A DNA stretch of 64,000 bases, from NCBI RefSeq assembly GCF_015352445.1, contig NZ_JADKPO010000014.1, forward strand, positions 60,816 through 124,815, written 5' to 3'. Source of the DNA: Nocardioides agariphilus (lineage in GTDB: Bacteria > Actinomycetota > Actinomycetes > Propionibacteriales > Nocardioidaceae). Each line of letters begins with the position of its first letter. Positions within the stretch are counted from its first letter, which is position 1. Shown piece by piece: positions 42,873 to 51,435 of this stretch. The notes beneath the pieces were generated by a model. It was not told the origin of the DNA. It saw nothing but the letters and a program-made list of their open reading frames with translations, and did no database searches. Position numbers and translations under genes: made by a program.

Positions 42873-43726
42873 TCAGCCGGCAATGGCGTTGAGCATGGTT
42901 CCCGTGAAGGCAGCGACGGCGAGTCGCGCATCGGTGGCGGCGGTCGCCGCGTCGAGGTCGGGGTTGTTGATCAGGAGCTGCTCCACGTACGCCTGGACGC
43001 CTTGGGCGCGGTCATCGGAGAAGTTCGCTGCAAGGTCCTCGACGGCTGTGCGCAGCTCAACGGGCACTCCGAGGCGCTGAAGTACGACGTCGGCGGGATC
43101 GAGCGGTCGCGATTCGTCGAAGATCTCGTTGTGGTGCAGCAGGACGAAGGCGATGTCGTAGTAGTCCTTCGCCTTGTGCCGTCCGTTGGCAGCAGCGGTC
43201 TTTGCGAGCAGGAACCCGGCGAGGCCGGTTACGTTGACCTCGGCGGTGACCCTCGCGCCCTGGTCATAGGCGACCAGCGTCCGAGGTGCGTAGTCCTTGC
43301 TGGCGTAGCCCGTGCCCCGCAGGTTGACGGCACCGAGATTGTCGGTCTGCTCGAAGTGGACGTTGGCGCTTTGCGGCTGGTCGTCGAGGTCGGCGAGCAG
43401 CTCGAACTTGATGACCGCCTTGTAGCCGCCGCCTTGCACCGTCTCCCAGCGCCAGACCCTCTCGGAGTCGACGCGAAAGTCGGCGTTCTTCAGGGCGATC
43501 TCCAAGCGCCGGGCGTGCTCAGCACCCCCAGCAATCTCAAGGTCACCTGGACGTCAACGTCCGTCGTGCCGGCGTGGAGACGTGCACTGTCGGAGCACAG
43601 CATTGCTGGCACGAGGCCCCCGAGCAGGACGAAGTTGGGTCGCTCCCCGTAATGGCTGCACACACGAACCAGGGCGAGCTCCGCAGCCCGCCTGGCGCGG
43701 CCAGTTCGTTCCAGGTCCTCGCTCAT
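42873..43726 (-). pseudogene. AbiEii/AbiGii nucleotidyltransferase toxin, frameshifted
   Basis: ATG 43726 reads MSEDLERTGRARRAAELAL and the nucleotidyltransferase core NFVLLGGLVPAML with TTDVDVQV, then goes out of frame near 43523. In the next frame the protein resumes as IAGGAEHARRLEIALKNADF and continues to 42873, including KAKDYYDIAFVLLHH. Restoring one G in TTGAGATT (to TTGGAGATT) would rejoin the two parts into about 284 aa. AbiEii-type toxins use GTP or other NTPs to modify RNA. The ATGA overlap with AbiEi is intact. A sequencing error is possible. Confidence 0.82.
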
Positions 43727-44727
43727 TCACCTGTTCCCATCCGTTCGCGAAGATGCTCGGCAGCCTCCTCGCCCCTGACGCCGATCATCCGAAGGTCGGA
43801 GAACACGCGTGGCCAGGCTGCCACCCGTTGGCCACCGACTTCCGCGCTGAGCGCGTCCTTCGCAGGCGTGGGAAACGGCCGCAGCAGCAAGCGGCCTCCA
43901 CTCGCCTCCTCCAACCCGACCTCACGAGCGATCTGCCGTAGTTCTGCGAGAGAGCCACCATCGACATAGATCTCCCACGGGTCCACCTCGGTGAGGTATG
44001 GCGCCAGCACGTCCGCCGCAAGCGCTCCCGTCGTGGCCCAAGCCACACCGTTGGCTTCGAGGCGACTGCCCAGTTCATGAGCCCCTCGGGCTGGACTCCG
44101 CCACAGGACGCCGACGCGGATCGACTCGGGGCTCCGCAGTCGCGCCGCCGCAGCGGCATAGGTATCGAGAAGCTGGTCTCTGTCGACGACTGTTCGTCGC
44201 GCATTTCGCCCCCGCGCTGCCTCGGCAGTGAGCAGGTGCTCGCCGTGCAGGAACTTGAGCGCGGTTGCGACCGTCGAGGGGGCAAGCCCAGTGGCGTCGA
44301 CAAGCTCCGCCACCGTGCCCCCTGCACCGACCAACAGCCCCTCGCACACAGAAAGCGCCCCCGCTGTCCAGCCCAAGTTGGCCCGCGGCATTCGTGTGCC
44401 GCGCTCAGACTCCACGATGATGAGCAGGCCTGGCAGACCGATGTTGGCTGCCGCTGTCAGGTCGATCCACGACATCCGGGCCTGGTTGAGGAGCTTGCGT
44501 GCTCCCGGTGAGAACTCGGGAGCGACGACGAGGTCGGGGCGATCGGGCCGGTCAAGCAGCTCGCGCACCTGCCGTGGCCATCCGACGCCGAGCCACTCGA
44601 CTTCGACAGGCACCGATTGGATCGTGGCCGTAAATCGACCTCGCTGGTCTCCAGCTTCCCTGACGCGCACGTCGACCCGGGCACCCAGGGCGTCAGCCAT
44701 CAACCTCTCGAGTTGTACTGTGTCCAC
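43723..44727 (-). CDS. AbiEi-family type IV antitoxin
   Basis: 334 aa. It carries a helix-turn-helix in the middle (GGTVAELVDATGLAPSTVAT) that fits the antitoxin winged helix and a C-terminal region with VDPWEIYVDGGSLAELRQIA. AbiEi proteins repress their operon and counteract AbiEii without direct complex formation. GTG 44727 lies 6 nt from TAGTAT (44734-44739). With its toxin frameshifted, the module is probably decayed or phase-disabled. Confidence 0.82.
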   Translation of the reverse strand: MDTVQLERLMADALGARVDVRVREAGDQRGRFTATIQSVPVEVEWLGVGWPRQVRELLDRPDRPDLVVAPEFSPGARKLLNQARMSWIDLTAAANIGLPGLLIIVESERGTRMPRANLGWTAGALSVCEGLLVGAGGTVAELVDATGLAPSTVATALKFLHGEHLLTAEAARGRNARRTVVDRDQLLDTYAAAAARLRSPESIRVGVLWRSPARGAHELGSRLEANGVAWATTGALAADVLAPYLTEVDPWEIYVDGGSLAELRQIAREVGLEEASGGRLLLRPFPTPAKDALSAEVGGQRVAAWPRVFSDLRMIGVRGEEAAEHLRERMGTGE

Positions 44728-44733
44728 GCTCTA

Positions 44734-44795
44734 ATACTACGGCACTACCTAAATCTACGCTCTTTCAGCGAACTATCGCGTTTCTCCGAACTATC
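44734..44795 (-). promoter_or_regulatory. AbiE promoter with two 18-bp-spaced operator repeats
   Basis: TAGTAT (44734-44739) is 6 nt from GTG 44727. Upstream, CGAACTATC occurs at 44769-44777 and 44787-44795 (18-bp period), each with a nearby TTTC. These are likely AbiEi binding sites. The stretch is AT-rich compared with its surroundings. Confidence 0.6.
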
Positions 44796-44863
44796 ACCAA
44801 GCGCCACCTCCCATGCGCTCAACTCACTCTTTCTAGGTAGGTGGCTTGTGATGTCCCGTTGGG

Positions 44864-45076
44864 TCACCACTCGGGAGTGCGCCACTCCTGCCGCCCGAAG
44901 TCCCACCACATGCTCTCCAGCTCGTCACGGCCAACCAGGACGAACGGTCGGCCGTGGTCGTCGCCTCGAAGGTGGAACGTCTCCCCGTCCACCAGTACAG
45001 GGATGTCGAACGTCCATTCGTAGCGTCCGGCGGCGGCGTGCGCGATGACGACGAACGCTTCCGAATCGCGAAGGGA
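44864..45076 (-). pseudogene. N-terminally truncated gene remnant
   Basis: A 70-codon frame on the minus strand reads like real protein (RYEWTFDIPVLVDGETFHLR, GRPFVLVGRDELESMWWDFG) and ends at TGA 44864-44866. It has no start codon and is preceded by an in-frame TGA at 45077. An ATG with AGGAG before it exists just upstream but in another frame, so a frameshift may have killed the gene. The family is not recognised. Confidence 0.5.
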
Positions 45077-45079
45077 TCA

Positions 45080-45461
45080 TGACCGCTCCTGGACTCGCCG
45101 ACTCGACTGCACTACGTCACCGTCCCCAAGTTGCGCCCGAACGGGACGAACGACGAATGCGATCACTTTCGGACTGACCTCACCTCTACCTGCCCGCCAA
45201 CTTGCTTGTCTGTCCCGGCGCGCGGCGGAGCGCATCCGGGCTCCAGAGTTCAGCGTGCTCGCGTCGCACATTGCCGAAAGCGCCGTGTTGATGGGAGCGA
45301 AGCGCCAGGGCACCGGGATGGAACTGCACCACAGCACCGCTAAGCCTGGCGTTGAGCGTGCCCTCCGAGGGCCGGCGGCATCGGCGAGGAGCGATTTGGT
45401 GACGACATCGCCCGAGGCTCAGCACATATTTCGGCACATGAGCCGGGCACGGAGCAGGCCT
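45080..45461. other. 382-bp region without a recognised gene
   Basis: Frames in both directions are short and of shadow composition. It lies between the remnant and the tRNA terminator. It may be decayed DNA at the tRNA-proximal end of the accessory segment. Confidence 0.4.
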
Positions 45462-45496
45462 CAAACACAAAGCCCCAGGTCAGAAGACCTGGGGCT
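45462..45496 (-). terminator. intrinsic terminator of tRNA-Leu
   Basis: On the minus strand AGCCCCAGGTC-TTCT-GACCTGGGGCT (45471-45496) is a perfect 11-bp hairpin followed by TTGTGTTTG. It lies 5 bp after the tRNA end. Confidence 0.85.
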
Positions 45497-45500
45497 GCGG

Positions 45501-45584
45501 TGCGCGAGGGGGGAGTTGAACCCCCACGTCCTTTCGGACACACGGACCTGAACCGTGCGCGTCTGCCTATTCCGCCACTCGCGC
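45501..45584 (-). tRNA. tRNA-Leu (anticodon CAG)
   Basis: Acceptor arms GCGCGAG and CTCGCGC pair perfectly. The anticodon arm CACGG-TTCAGGT-CCGTG gives CAG, decoding CUG. A long variable arm (GTCCGAAAGGAC) and a T-arm GGGGT-TCAACTC-CCCCC complete a class II tRNA-Leu. CCA is not encoded. The same tRNA sits beside fhaA in Mycobacterium, so its position is ancestral. It also borders the toxin-antitoxin segment, as tRNA genes often do. Confidence 0.95.
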
Positions 45585-45690
45585 GAGAAGCAGGCCGAGG
45601 GTATCCCAGCGCGCGAGGACCGCCCAAACCGGCAGTACGGGGAGTCTGGGTGTCACCAGGTGACACTCAAGCTCCCCACAAGTCCAGCCA

Positions 45691-45727
45691 TGGTTTCGAG
45701 ACGGTCGCTGCGCGACCTCCTCAACCA
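45691..45727. repeat. interspersed palindromic repeat (family 2)
   Basis: One full copy in the fhaA upstream region: TGGTTTCGAGA, inner hairpin GGTCGC-TGC-GCGACC, then TCCTCAACCA. It is the only solitary, unarrayed full-length copy in the window. Confidence 0.8.
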
Positions 45728-45818
45728 GCAGATTCGCTCTCGCTACGATCGACGAAGGCCCGGCACGCGTTCGGGCCGGTCGACGTATCTGTGTCAGCGT
45801 GCCGGGAAGGAGGCGGAT

Positions 45819-46553
45819 GTGGGCGGCCTGCAACGGTTCGAGCAACGGCTCGAGAACGTCGTGTACGGCGCGTTCGCCCGCGTCTTCCGTAGCGCGGTGC
45901 AGCCGGTGGAGATCGCCGCGGCCCTCGAGCGCGAGTGCGACAACAACGCGCAGATCCTGAGCCGCCAGCGGCGAGCAGTGCCCAACGACTTCCACGTCGA
46001 GCTGGCCTCGACCGACTTCGACCGCCTCTCGCCGTACGACTCCACCCTGGTCAAGGACCTCACCGACCAGCTCATGGAGCACGCCCAGCAGCAGCACTAC
46101 GTGTTTCCCGGGCCGGTGACGATCGGGTTCGAGAGCGCCGAGGACCTGTCCACGGGCCGGTTCCGGATCAAGAGCCGCGCCCAGGCGTCGGTGACCAGCA
46201 ACAGCAACCTCACCCGGTCGCGCCGGCCGCGCGCGCTGATCGAGGTCAACGGCACCGAGCACCCGCTGATGCCACCGGGGCTGGTGATCGGGCGTGGCAC
46301 CGAGGCCGACGTACGCATCAACGACCCGGGGGTCAGCAGGCGGCACATCGAGTTCTTGGTGTTCAACCGTGACGGCGAGATCGACATCGAGGTCGGCGAC
46401 CTCGGCTCGACCAACGGGATGCTGGTCGACGGCCACCGCATCCAGCGCACGCACGTGCACGACGGCAGCCGCGTCAAGATCGGCGCGACGACCATCAACG
46501 TGCGCGTGGTCGACGACGAGGATCCGCACTACCCGGGGGCCACGGGTGTCTGA
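45819..46553 (+). CDS. fhaA: FhaA: DUF3662 and FHA domain protein
   Basis: 244 aa. Residues 1-115 form the DUF3662 domain (GGLQRFEQRLENVVYGAFAR). A linker leads to a C-terminal FHA domain with GRGTEADVRI, SRRHIEF and GSTNGMLVDG. FhaA binds phosphothreonine, and in Mycobacterium it holds phosphorylated MviN to regulate peptidoglycan precursor export. GTG 45819 follows GGAAGGAGG. It is the first gene of the envelope operon and overlaps fhaB by 8 bp. Confidence 0.95.
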   Translation: MGGLQRFEQRLENVVYGAFARVFRSAVQPVEIAAALERECDNNAQILSRQRRAVPNDFHVELASTDFDRLSPYDSTLVKDLTDQLMEHAQQQHYVFPGPVTIGFESAEDLSTGRFRIKSRAQASVTSNSNLTRSRRPRALIEVNGTEHPLMPPGLVIGRGTEADVRINDPGVSRRHIEFLVFNRDGEIDIEVGDLGSTNGMLVDGHRIQRTHVHDGSRVKIGATTINVRVVDDEDPHYPGATGV

Positions 46554-47019
46554 GCTGACGTTGTTCCTGATCCGCCTGGCCTACCTGGCGATCCTCTGGA
46601 TCTTCGTGCTCTCGGCGCTGTCGGTCATCCGCTCCGACATGTTCGGCGCGCGGATGCCCGAGGGTGCGCGGCAGGCCGCCGCCAAGCGCGAGCAGCGGCC
46701 GCCCAAGCCGGCCAGGGCGCGGCGCGGCGCACCGACCCACGTGCTGGTCGTCGACGGCGACAACTTGGGAGAGCGCGCCGAGCTCTCGGCGGCGCCGATC
46801 CTGATCGGCCGCGGGCCGGACGCCGCGATCCGTCTCGACGACGACTACGTGTCCACGCGACATGCGCGCATCGCCGCGTCCGGCGACCAGTGGTTCGTCG
46901 AGGACCTCGGCTCCACCAACGGCACCTACATCGGCAACGCCCGCATCACCCAGCCGACCACGCTCACCATCGGCACCCAGGTGCGGGTCGGCAAGACGGT
47001 GATCGAGCTGAGGAAGTAG
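46546..47019 (+). CDS. fhaB: FhaB: membrane-anchored FHA domain protein
   Basis: 157 aa. One N-terminal helix (LTLFLIRLAYLAILWIFVLS) anchors a cytoplasmic FHA domain with IGRGPDAAIRLDDDYVSTRH and LGSTNGTYIGNA. The mycobacterial homologue (FipA) links cell division proteins to PknB signalling. GTG 46546 lies within the end of fhaA, and pstP starts 3 bp after its stop, so the three are co-translated. Confidence 0.95.
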   Translation: MSELTLFLIRLAYLAILWIFVLSALSVIRSDMFGARMPEGARQAAAKREQRPPKPARARRGAPTHVLVVDGDNLGERAELSAAPILIGRGPDAAIRLDDDYVSTRHARIAASGDQWFVEDLGSTNGTYIGNARITQPTTLTIGTQVRVGKTVIELRK

Positions 47020-47022
47020 CCG

Positions 47023-48348
47023 ATGACGTTCCGTCTGCGCTACGCCGCGATCTCCGACGTGGGCCGGGTGCGCAAGGACAACCAGGACTCCGGGTACGCC
47101 GGACCCTGGATGCTCGCGGTCTGCGACGGGGTCGGCGGTGCGGTCCGGGGCGACCTGGCCTCGAGCACCGCGATCGGCCAGCTGCGCAAGCTCGACGCCA
47201 AGCCCAACGGTGAGATGAGGACCGCCGTCGCCGGCGCGCTGCATCGTGCCAACGACCGCATCGCCGAGCTGGTCGATGACGACCCGTCGCTGAGCGGCAC
47301 CAGCACCACCGCCACCATGGCGCTCTTCGACGGGGAAAGGCTGACCTTCGGCCACGTCGGCGACAGCCGGGCCTACCTCTTCCGTGGTGACGCGATCCGC
47401 CAGCTCACCAAGGACCACACCTTCGTGCAGAGCCTCATCGACGAGGGGCGCATCACCGAGGAGGAGTCCCGCACCCACCCGCACCGCAACCTGATCCTGC
47501 GCGCGGTCGACGGCGTGCACGACATCGACGCCGACCTCTTCGACGTCGAGCTCGAGCCCGGCGACCGCGTGCTGCTGTGCAGCGACGGCGCGAGCGGAGT
47601 GCTCAACGACGGGCGGCTCGCCGACATCCTCTCCATGGGCACGCCCGACTACGCGGCCGTCGAGCTGGTGCGCGCCAGCCTCGATGCCGGCACCACCGAC
47701 AACGTCACGTGCCTGGTGGCCGACGTTGTGGGCGAAGACGTCGAGCTGCTCGACCAGACGCCGCTGCTGGTCGGCGCGGCGGCGGATCTCAAGAGGCGCG
47801 TGGTGCCGACCAGGCCGCACCTGTTCCGCGGACACCGCAGCGGCGACACCGGCGAGCTCGAGCCGGTGCGCGCCGAGATCCCCGACTCGCTGCCCTACGC
47901 GATCGAGTCGGACCCCGTCGACCCCGAGGAGGCGCGCTACGCGCCGCGCCCACCGCGCCGCTACGTCGTCACCCGCCGCGTGCTCGCCGGCGTGGCGGTC
48001 CTCGGCGTGGTCTGGATGGGTGGCGCTGCCGCCTACTCCTGGAGCCAGCAGCAGTACTACGTCGGCGAGCACGACGGCTCCGTCACGATCTTCCGCGGCC
48101 TCAACGCCGACCTGCCGGGCGTGAGTCTCTCGCGTCCCTACGAGACCACCAACGTCAGCCTCGACCGGCTCTCCGACTACGACGCCTCGACGGTCCGCGA
48201 GGGCATCGACGCCTCCAGCCTCGCCGACGCCAAGCGCGCCGTCGACCGCCTCGCTGCCAACCAGTCGGTCGACGAGGGGGTCTCGACAAGCTCGACCGAC
48301 CAGACCGACTCGACCGCCGGGACCGGCGCTCCCACGGAGACGCCATGA
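47023..48348 (+). CDS. pstP: PP2C-family serine/threonine phosphatase
   Basis: 441 aa. The catalytic domain (1-235) has metal-binding aspartates in VRKDNQDSG, VCDGVGG, GHVGDSRAYL, LCSDGASGVL and TTDNVTCLV. A juxtamembrane linker leads to one helix (VLAGVAVLGVVWMGGAAAYSW) and an extracellular domain of about 110 residues. It reverses phosphorylation by PknB. The last 20 residues (STSSTDQTDSTAG) are encoded partly by a palindromic repeat copy at 48279-48297. Stop and rodA start overlap (ATGA). Confidence 0.95.
   Translation: MTFRLRYAAISDVGRVRKDNQDSGYAGPWMLAVCDGVGGAVRGDLASSTAIGQLRKLDAKPNGEMRTAVAGALHRANDRIAELVDDDPSLSGTSTTATMALFDGERLTFGHVGDSRAYLFRGDAIRQLTKDHTFVQSLIDEGRITEEESRTHPHRNLILRAVDGVHDIDADLFDVELEPGDRVLLCSDGASGVLNDGRLADILSMGTPDYAAVELVRASLDAGTTDNVTCLVADVVGEDVELLDQTPLLVGAAADLKRRVVPTRPHLFRGHRSGDTGELEPVRAEIPDSLPYAIESDPVDPEEARYAPRPPRRYVVTRRVLAGVAVLGVVWMGGAAAYSWSQQQYYVGEHDGSVTIFRGLNADLPGVSLSRPYETTNVSLDRLSDYDASTVREGIDASSLADAKRAVDRLAANQSVDEGVSTSSTDQTDSTAGTGAPTETP
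48279..48297. repeat. repeat fragment inside pstP coding sequence
   Basis: GGTCTCGACAAGCTCGACC is a near-palindrome with the end sequences of the family 2 repeat (GGTCTCGA / TCGACC). It is read as GVSTSST in pstP. Confidence 0.55.
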
Positions 48349-49733
48349 GCCAGGCGGGGATGATCATGGAGTTCGTGCACCGCCGCAGGCGGGGCGCGGA
48401 GCTGTTCTTGCTGGTGCTCGCCCTGGCCGTCGGCGTGGGCGCCTACGCCGCGGTGGGTCTGGGTGTCGACGGCGAGGTACCCACCGACCTGATCACCTAC
48501 GGCGGCTGGCTGGCCGCGCTGGTCGTCATCGCCCATCTGGTGGTGCGGTTCGTGGCGCCGTACGCCGACCCGGTCCTGCTGCCGGTCGTGGCCGCCCTCA
48601 ACGGCTTGGGCCTCGCGGTCATCTACCGGCTCGACCTCGCCGAGGACACGACGTTCGCCCGCCAACAGCTGACCTGGATGAGCCTGGGCGTCGCGCTGTT
48701 CGTGATCGCGCTCCTGGTGCTGCGCGACCACCGGGTGCTGCAGCGGTTCACCTACACCAGCGGACTGCTCGCCATCATCTTGCTGCTCCTGCCGATGGTT
48801 CCCGGGCTGGGCACCGAGATCAACGGCGCCCGGATCTGGATCCACCTCGGCCCGTTCAGCTTCCAGCCCGGTGAGATCGCCAAGCTGCTGTTGGTGGTCA
48901 CCTTCGCCGGCTACCTGGTGCTGCACCGCGACGCGCTGGCCCTGGCCGGGCGCCGGGTCCTCTTCGTCGACCTGCCGCGCGGGCGCGACCTGGGACCGAT
49001 CCTGCTGATGTGGCTGGTCAGTCTCGGGATCCTGGTCTTCCAGACCGACCTGGGCTCGAGCCTGCTGTTCTTCGGGCTGTTCCTGATCATGCTCTACGTC
49101 TCCACCGAGCGCGCCGGCTGGCTGGTGCTCGGCACCGGCCTGTTCATCGGCGGCGCCCTGATGGCCTACCGGTTCGAGCCCCACGTGCGCGTGCGGGTCG
49201 ACACCTGGCTGCACCCGTTCGACTACTACTCCGACGCGCAGGGGGCCACCAGCTTCCAGCTCGTGGAGTCGATGTTCGGGATGGGGTGGGGCGGCCTGCT
49301 CGGACGCGGCCTCGGGCTGGGGATGCCCGAGCGCATCCCGCGCGCGGAGTCCGACTTCATCATGGGGGCGCTCGGCGAGGAGCTGGGGCTGACCGGCGTG
49401 ATCGCGGTGATCCTGCTCTACGGCCTGATCGTCGAACGCGCGCTGCGAGCCTCGCTGATCTGCCGTGACGGGTTCGGCAAGCTGGTCGCCGTCGGCCTGG
49501 CCGGCGTCGTCGCGCTCCAGGTGTTCGTCGTCATCGGCGGCGTGACCCGCCTGATCCCGCTGACCGGCCTGACCACTCCCTTCCTCTCCTACGGCGGCTC
49601 GTCACTGGTCGCGAACTGGGTACTGATCGCCTTGTTGCTGCGCATCTCCGACTACGCCCGCCGGCCCGCGCCGACGCTGTCCACCGAGGACGACGCCGAC
49701 CAGGAGGCCACCCAGGTGGTGAAGATGGCATGA
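48345..49733 (+). CDS. rodA: RodA/FtsW-family peptidoglycan glycosyltransferase
   Basis: 462 aa, about ten helices. SEDS motifs include GARIWIHLGPFSFQPGEIAK, FQTDLGSSLLFFGLF, and the C-terminal LTTPFLSYGGSSLVANW. It polymerises lipid II for elongation, paired with the class B PBP next to it. ATG 48345 overlaps the pstP stop. An acidic C-terminal tail (STEDDADQEATQ) may be a phosphorylation target. A 229-bp repeat cluster separates it from pbpA. Confidence 0.95.
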   Translation: MSQAGMIMEFVHRRRRGAELFLLVLALAVGVGAYAAVGLGVDGEVPTDLITYGGWLAALVVIAHLVVRFVAPYADPVLLPVVAALNGLGLAVIYRLDLAEDTTFARQQLTWMSLGVALFVIALLVLRDHRVLQRFTYTSGLLAIILLLLPMVPGLGTEINGARIWIHLGPFSFQPGEIAKLLLVVTFAGYLVLHRDALALAGRRVLFVDLPRGRDLGPILLMWLVSLGILVFQTDLGSSLLFFGLFLIMLYVSTERAGWLVLGTGLFIGGALMAYRFEPHVRVRVDTWLHPFDYYSDAQGATSFQLVESMFGMGWGGLLGRGLGLGMPERIPRAESDFIMGALGEELGLTGVIAVILLYGLIVERALRASLICRDGFGKLVAVGLAGVVALQVFVVIGGVTRLIPLTGLTTPFLSYGGSSLVANWVLIALLLRISDYARRPAPTLSTEDDADQEATQVVKMA

Positions 49734-49740
49734 CGCCTGC

Positions 49741-49950
49741 TGTTGGTCGAGGAGGTCGCGCAGCGACCGTCTCGAGACCTCTGCACAGGACCGCTGACCC
49801 CTCACCGGGTCTCGAGACAGGCGCTAGCGCGCCTTCCTCGACCAGCGTGCGGGGTCTCGAGACAGGCGCTAGCGCGCCTTCCTCGACCAACGTGCGGGGT
49901 CTCGCCAGCGCGCCTTCCTCGACCAACGAGCGGGGTCTCGAGACCAACGG
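49741..49950. repeat. family 2 palindromic repeat cluster between rodA and pbpA
   Basis: One full copy (49744-49779: TGGTCGAGGA, GGTCGC-GCA-GCGACC, GTCTCGAGACC) is followed by inverted copies at about 49808-49844 and 49854-49890, each with the inner hairpin GGCGC-TAGC-GCGCC, and truncated ones to 49945. There is no gene. The cluster interrupts a normally tight operon junction. Confidence 0.88.
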
Positions 49951-49962
49951 GTGGGGTCTGGC

Positions 49963-51435
49963 ATGAACAAGCCGATCCGCACCATCTCGCTGTTCTGCAT
50001 GCTCCTGTTCATCGCGCTGATGGCCAACGCGACGTACCTGCAGTACTGGCAGGCCGACGCGCTCAACAAGGACGGCCGCAACCGGCGGATCATCCAGGAG
50101 GCGTTCTCGCGCGAGCGCGGGCCGATCCTGGTCGACGGCGAGACGGTCGCGCTGAGCGTGAAGTCCGACGACGCGTACAAGTTCCAGCGCACCTACCCGA
50201 CGCCGTTTCGCTACGCGCCCGTGACCGGCTGGTTCTCCTACTACTCCCAGACCGGCATCGAGCAGACCCAGAACGACGTACTCTCCGGCGACGACTCGCG
50301 GCTGTTCGTCACAAGGCTGGTCGACCTGGTCAACGGCAACAACACCAAGGGCGGACGGGTCTCGCTGACCCTCGACCCCAAGGCGCAGAAGGCGGCCTAC
50401 GACGGACTGCGCGCGCTGGGCGAGGACGTGCAGGGCGCCGTGGTCGCGATCAACCCGACCACCGGTCAGATCCTGGCCAACGTCTCGCTGCCGACCTACG
50501 ACCCCAACGTGCTGGCCTCCCACGACTTCGCGTCGGTCTCGGAGAACTACGACCGCCTCAACCAGGACCCGGCCAAGCCGCTGCTCAACCGCGCGATCCA
50601 GACCACGCTGCCTCCGGGCTCGACGTTCAAGCTCGTCACCGCCGCCGCCGCGATCGAGAGCGGCAACTACGACGCGTCGTCGATGGTGCCGGCCGGGGCG
50701 ACCTACCAGCTGCCGCTGACCAGCGGCGAGACCGGCCTGGTCGACAACGAGGGCCGCAGCCAGTGCAACCCCAAGCGGATCCCGTTCGAGGTGGCGATGG
50801 AGTGGTCGTGCAACACCACCTTCGCCCAGCTGGCCATCGAGGTCGGTGCCGAGGCGATGCAGAAGCAGGCCGAGGCGTTCGGCTTCAACGAGCACTACCT
50901 CGACGACCTCGGCCCGCAGGCCGTCTCGGTCTACCCCACGGGCACCGACAAGCCGCAGACCGGGCAGACGGGCTTCGGGCAGTTCGAGGTGCGCGCGACG
51001 CCGCTGCAGATGGCGATGGTGGCAGCCGGCATCGCCAACGGCGGCACGGTGATGAAGCCCTACCTCGTCGACGAGGTGCAGTCGGCCGACCTCGACATCC
51101 TCGACAAGACCACCACCACTCCCTTGCACGATGCCGTCTCCCCGACCACGGCCAACGAGCTCACCAAGCTGATGGTGGCCACGGTCAACGAGGGCACCGC
51201 CGACGACGCGCGTATCGACGGCATCGAGGTGGCGGGCAAGACCGGCACCGCGCAGAGCGGCGTACCCGGCAAGCCGCCGTACGCATGGTTCGTCTCGTTC
51301 GCACCCGCCGACGACCCACAGGTCGCGGTTGCGGTGATGATCGAGAGCGTGCCGGGCAAGGACACCAGCGAGATCGCCGGCGGGGCCCTCGGTGGGCCTA
51401 TCGCCAAGGCCGTGATGGAGGCAGTGATCAGATGA
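49963..51435 (+). CDS. pbpA: class B penicillin-binding protein (PbpA)
   Basis: 490 aa. One N-terminal helix (TISLFCMLLFIALMANATYL) anchors a transpeptidase with catalytic PPGSTFK (Ser220), SCN (282-284) and KTGTAQ (426-428). It crosslinks peptidoglycan in concert with RodA. ATG 49963 directly precedes the anchor; earlier in-frame starts fall in the repeat cluster. The stop overlaps the pknB start (ATGA). Confidence 0.95.
   Translation: MNKPIRTISLFCMLLFIALMANATYLQYWQADALNKDGRNRRIIQEAFSRERGPILVDGETVALSVKSDDAYKFQRTYPTPFRYAPVTGWFSYYSQTGIEQTQNDVLSGDDSRLFVTRLVDLVNGNNTKGGRVSLTLDPKAQKAAYDGLRALGEDVQGAVVAINPTTGQILANVSLPTYDPNVLASHDFASVSENYDRLNQDPAKPLLNRAIQTTLPPGSTFKLVTAAAAIESGNYDASSMVPAGATYQLPLTSGETGLVDNEGRSQCNPKRIPFEVAMEWSCNTTFAQLAIEVGAEAMQKQAEAFGFNEHYLDDLGPQAVSVYPTGTDKPQTGQTGFGQFEVRATPLQMAMVAAGIANGGTVMKPYLVDEVQSADLDILDKTTTTPLHDAVSPTTANELTKLMVATVNEGTADDARIDGIEVAGKTGTAQSGVPGKPPYAWFVSFAPADDPQVAVAVMIESVPGKDTSEIAGGALGGPIAKAVMEAVIR

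Noticed and set aside
45131-45343. Small plus-strand frames between the remnant and the tRNA terminator
   Set aside because: Cys/Arg/Pro-rich composition, no ribosome-binding site and no recognisable motif.
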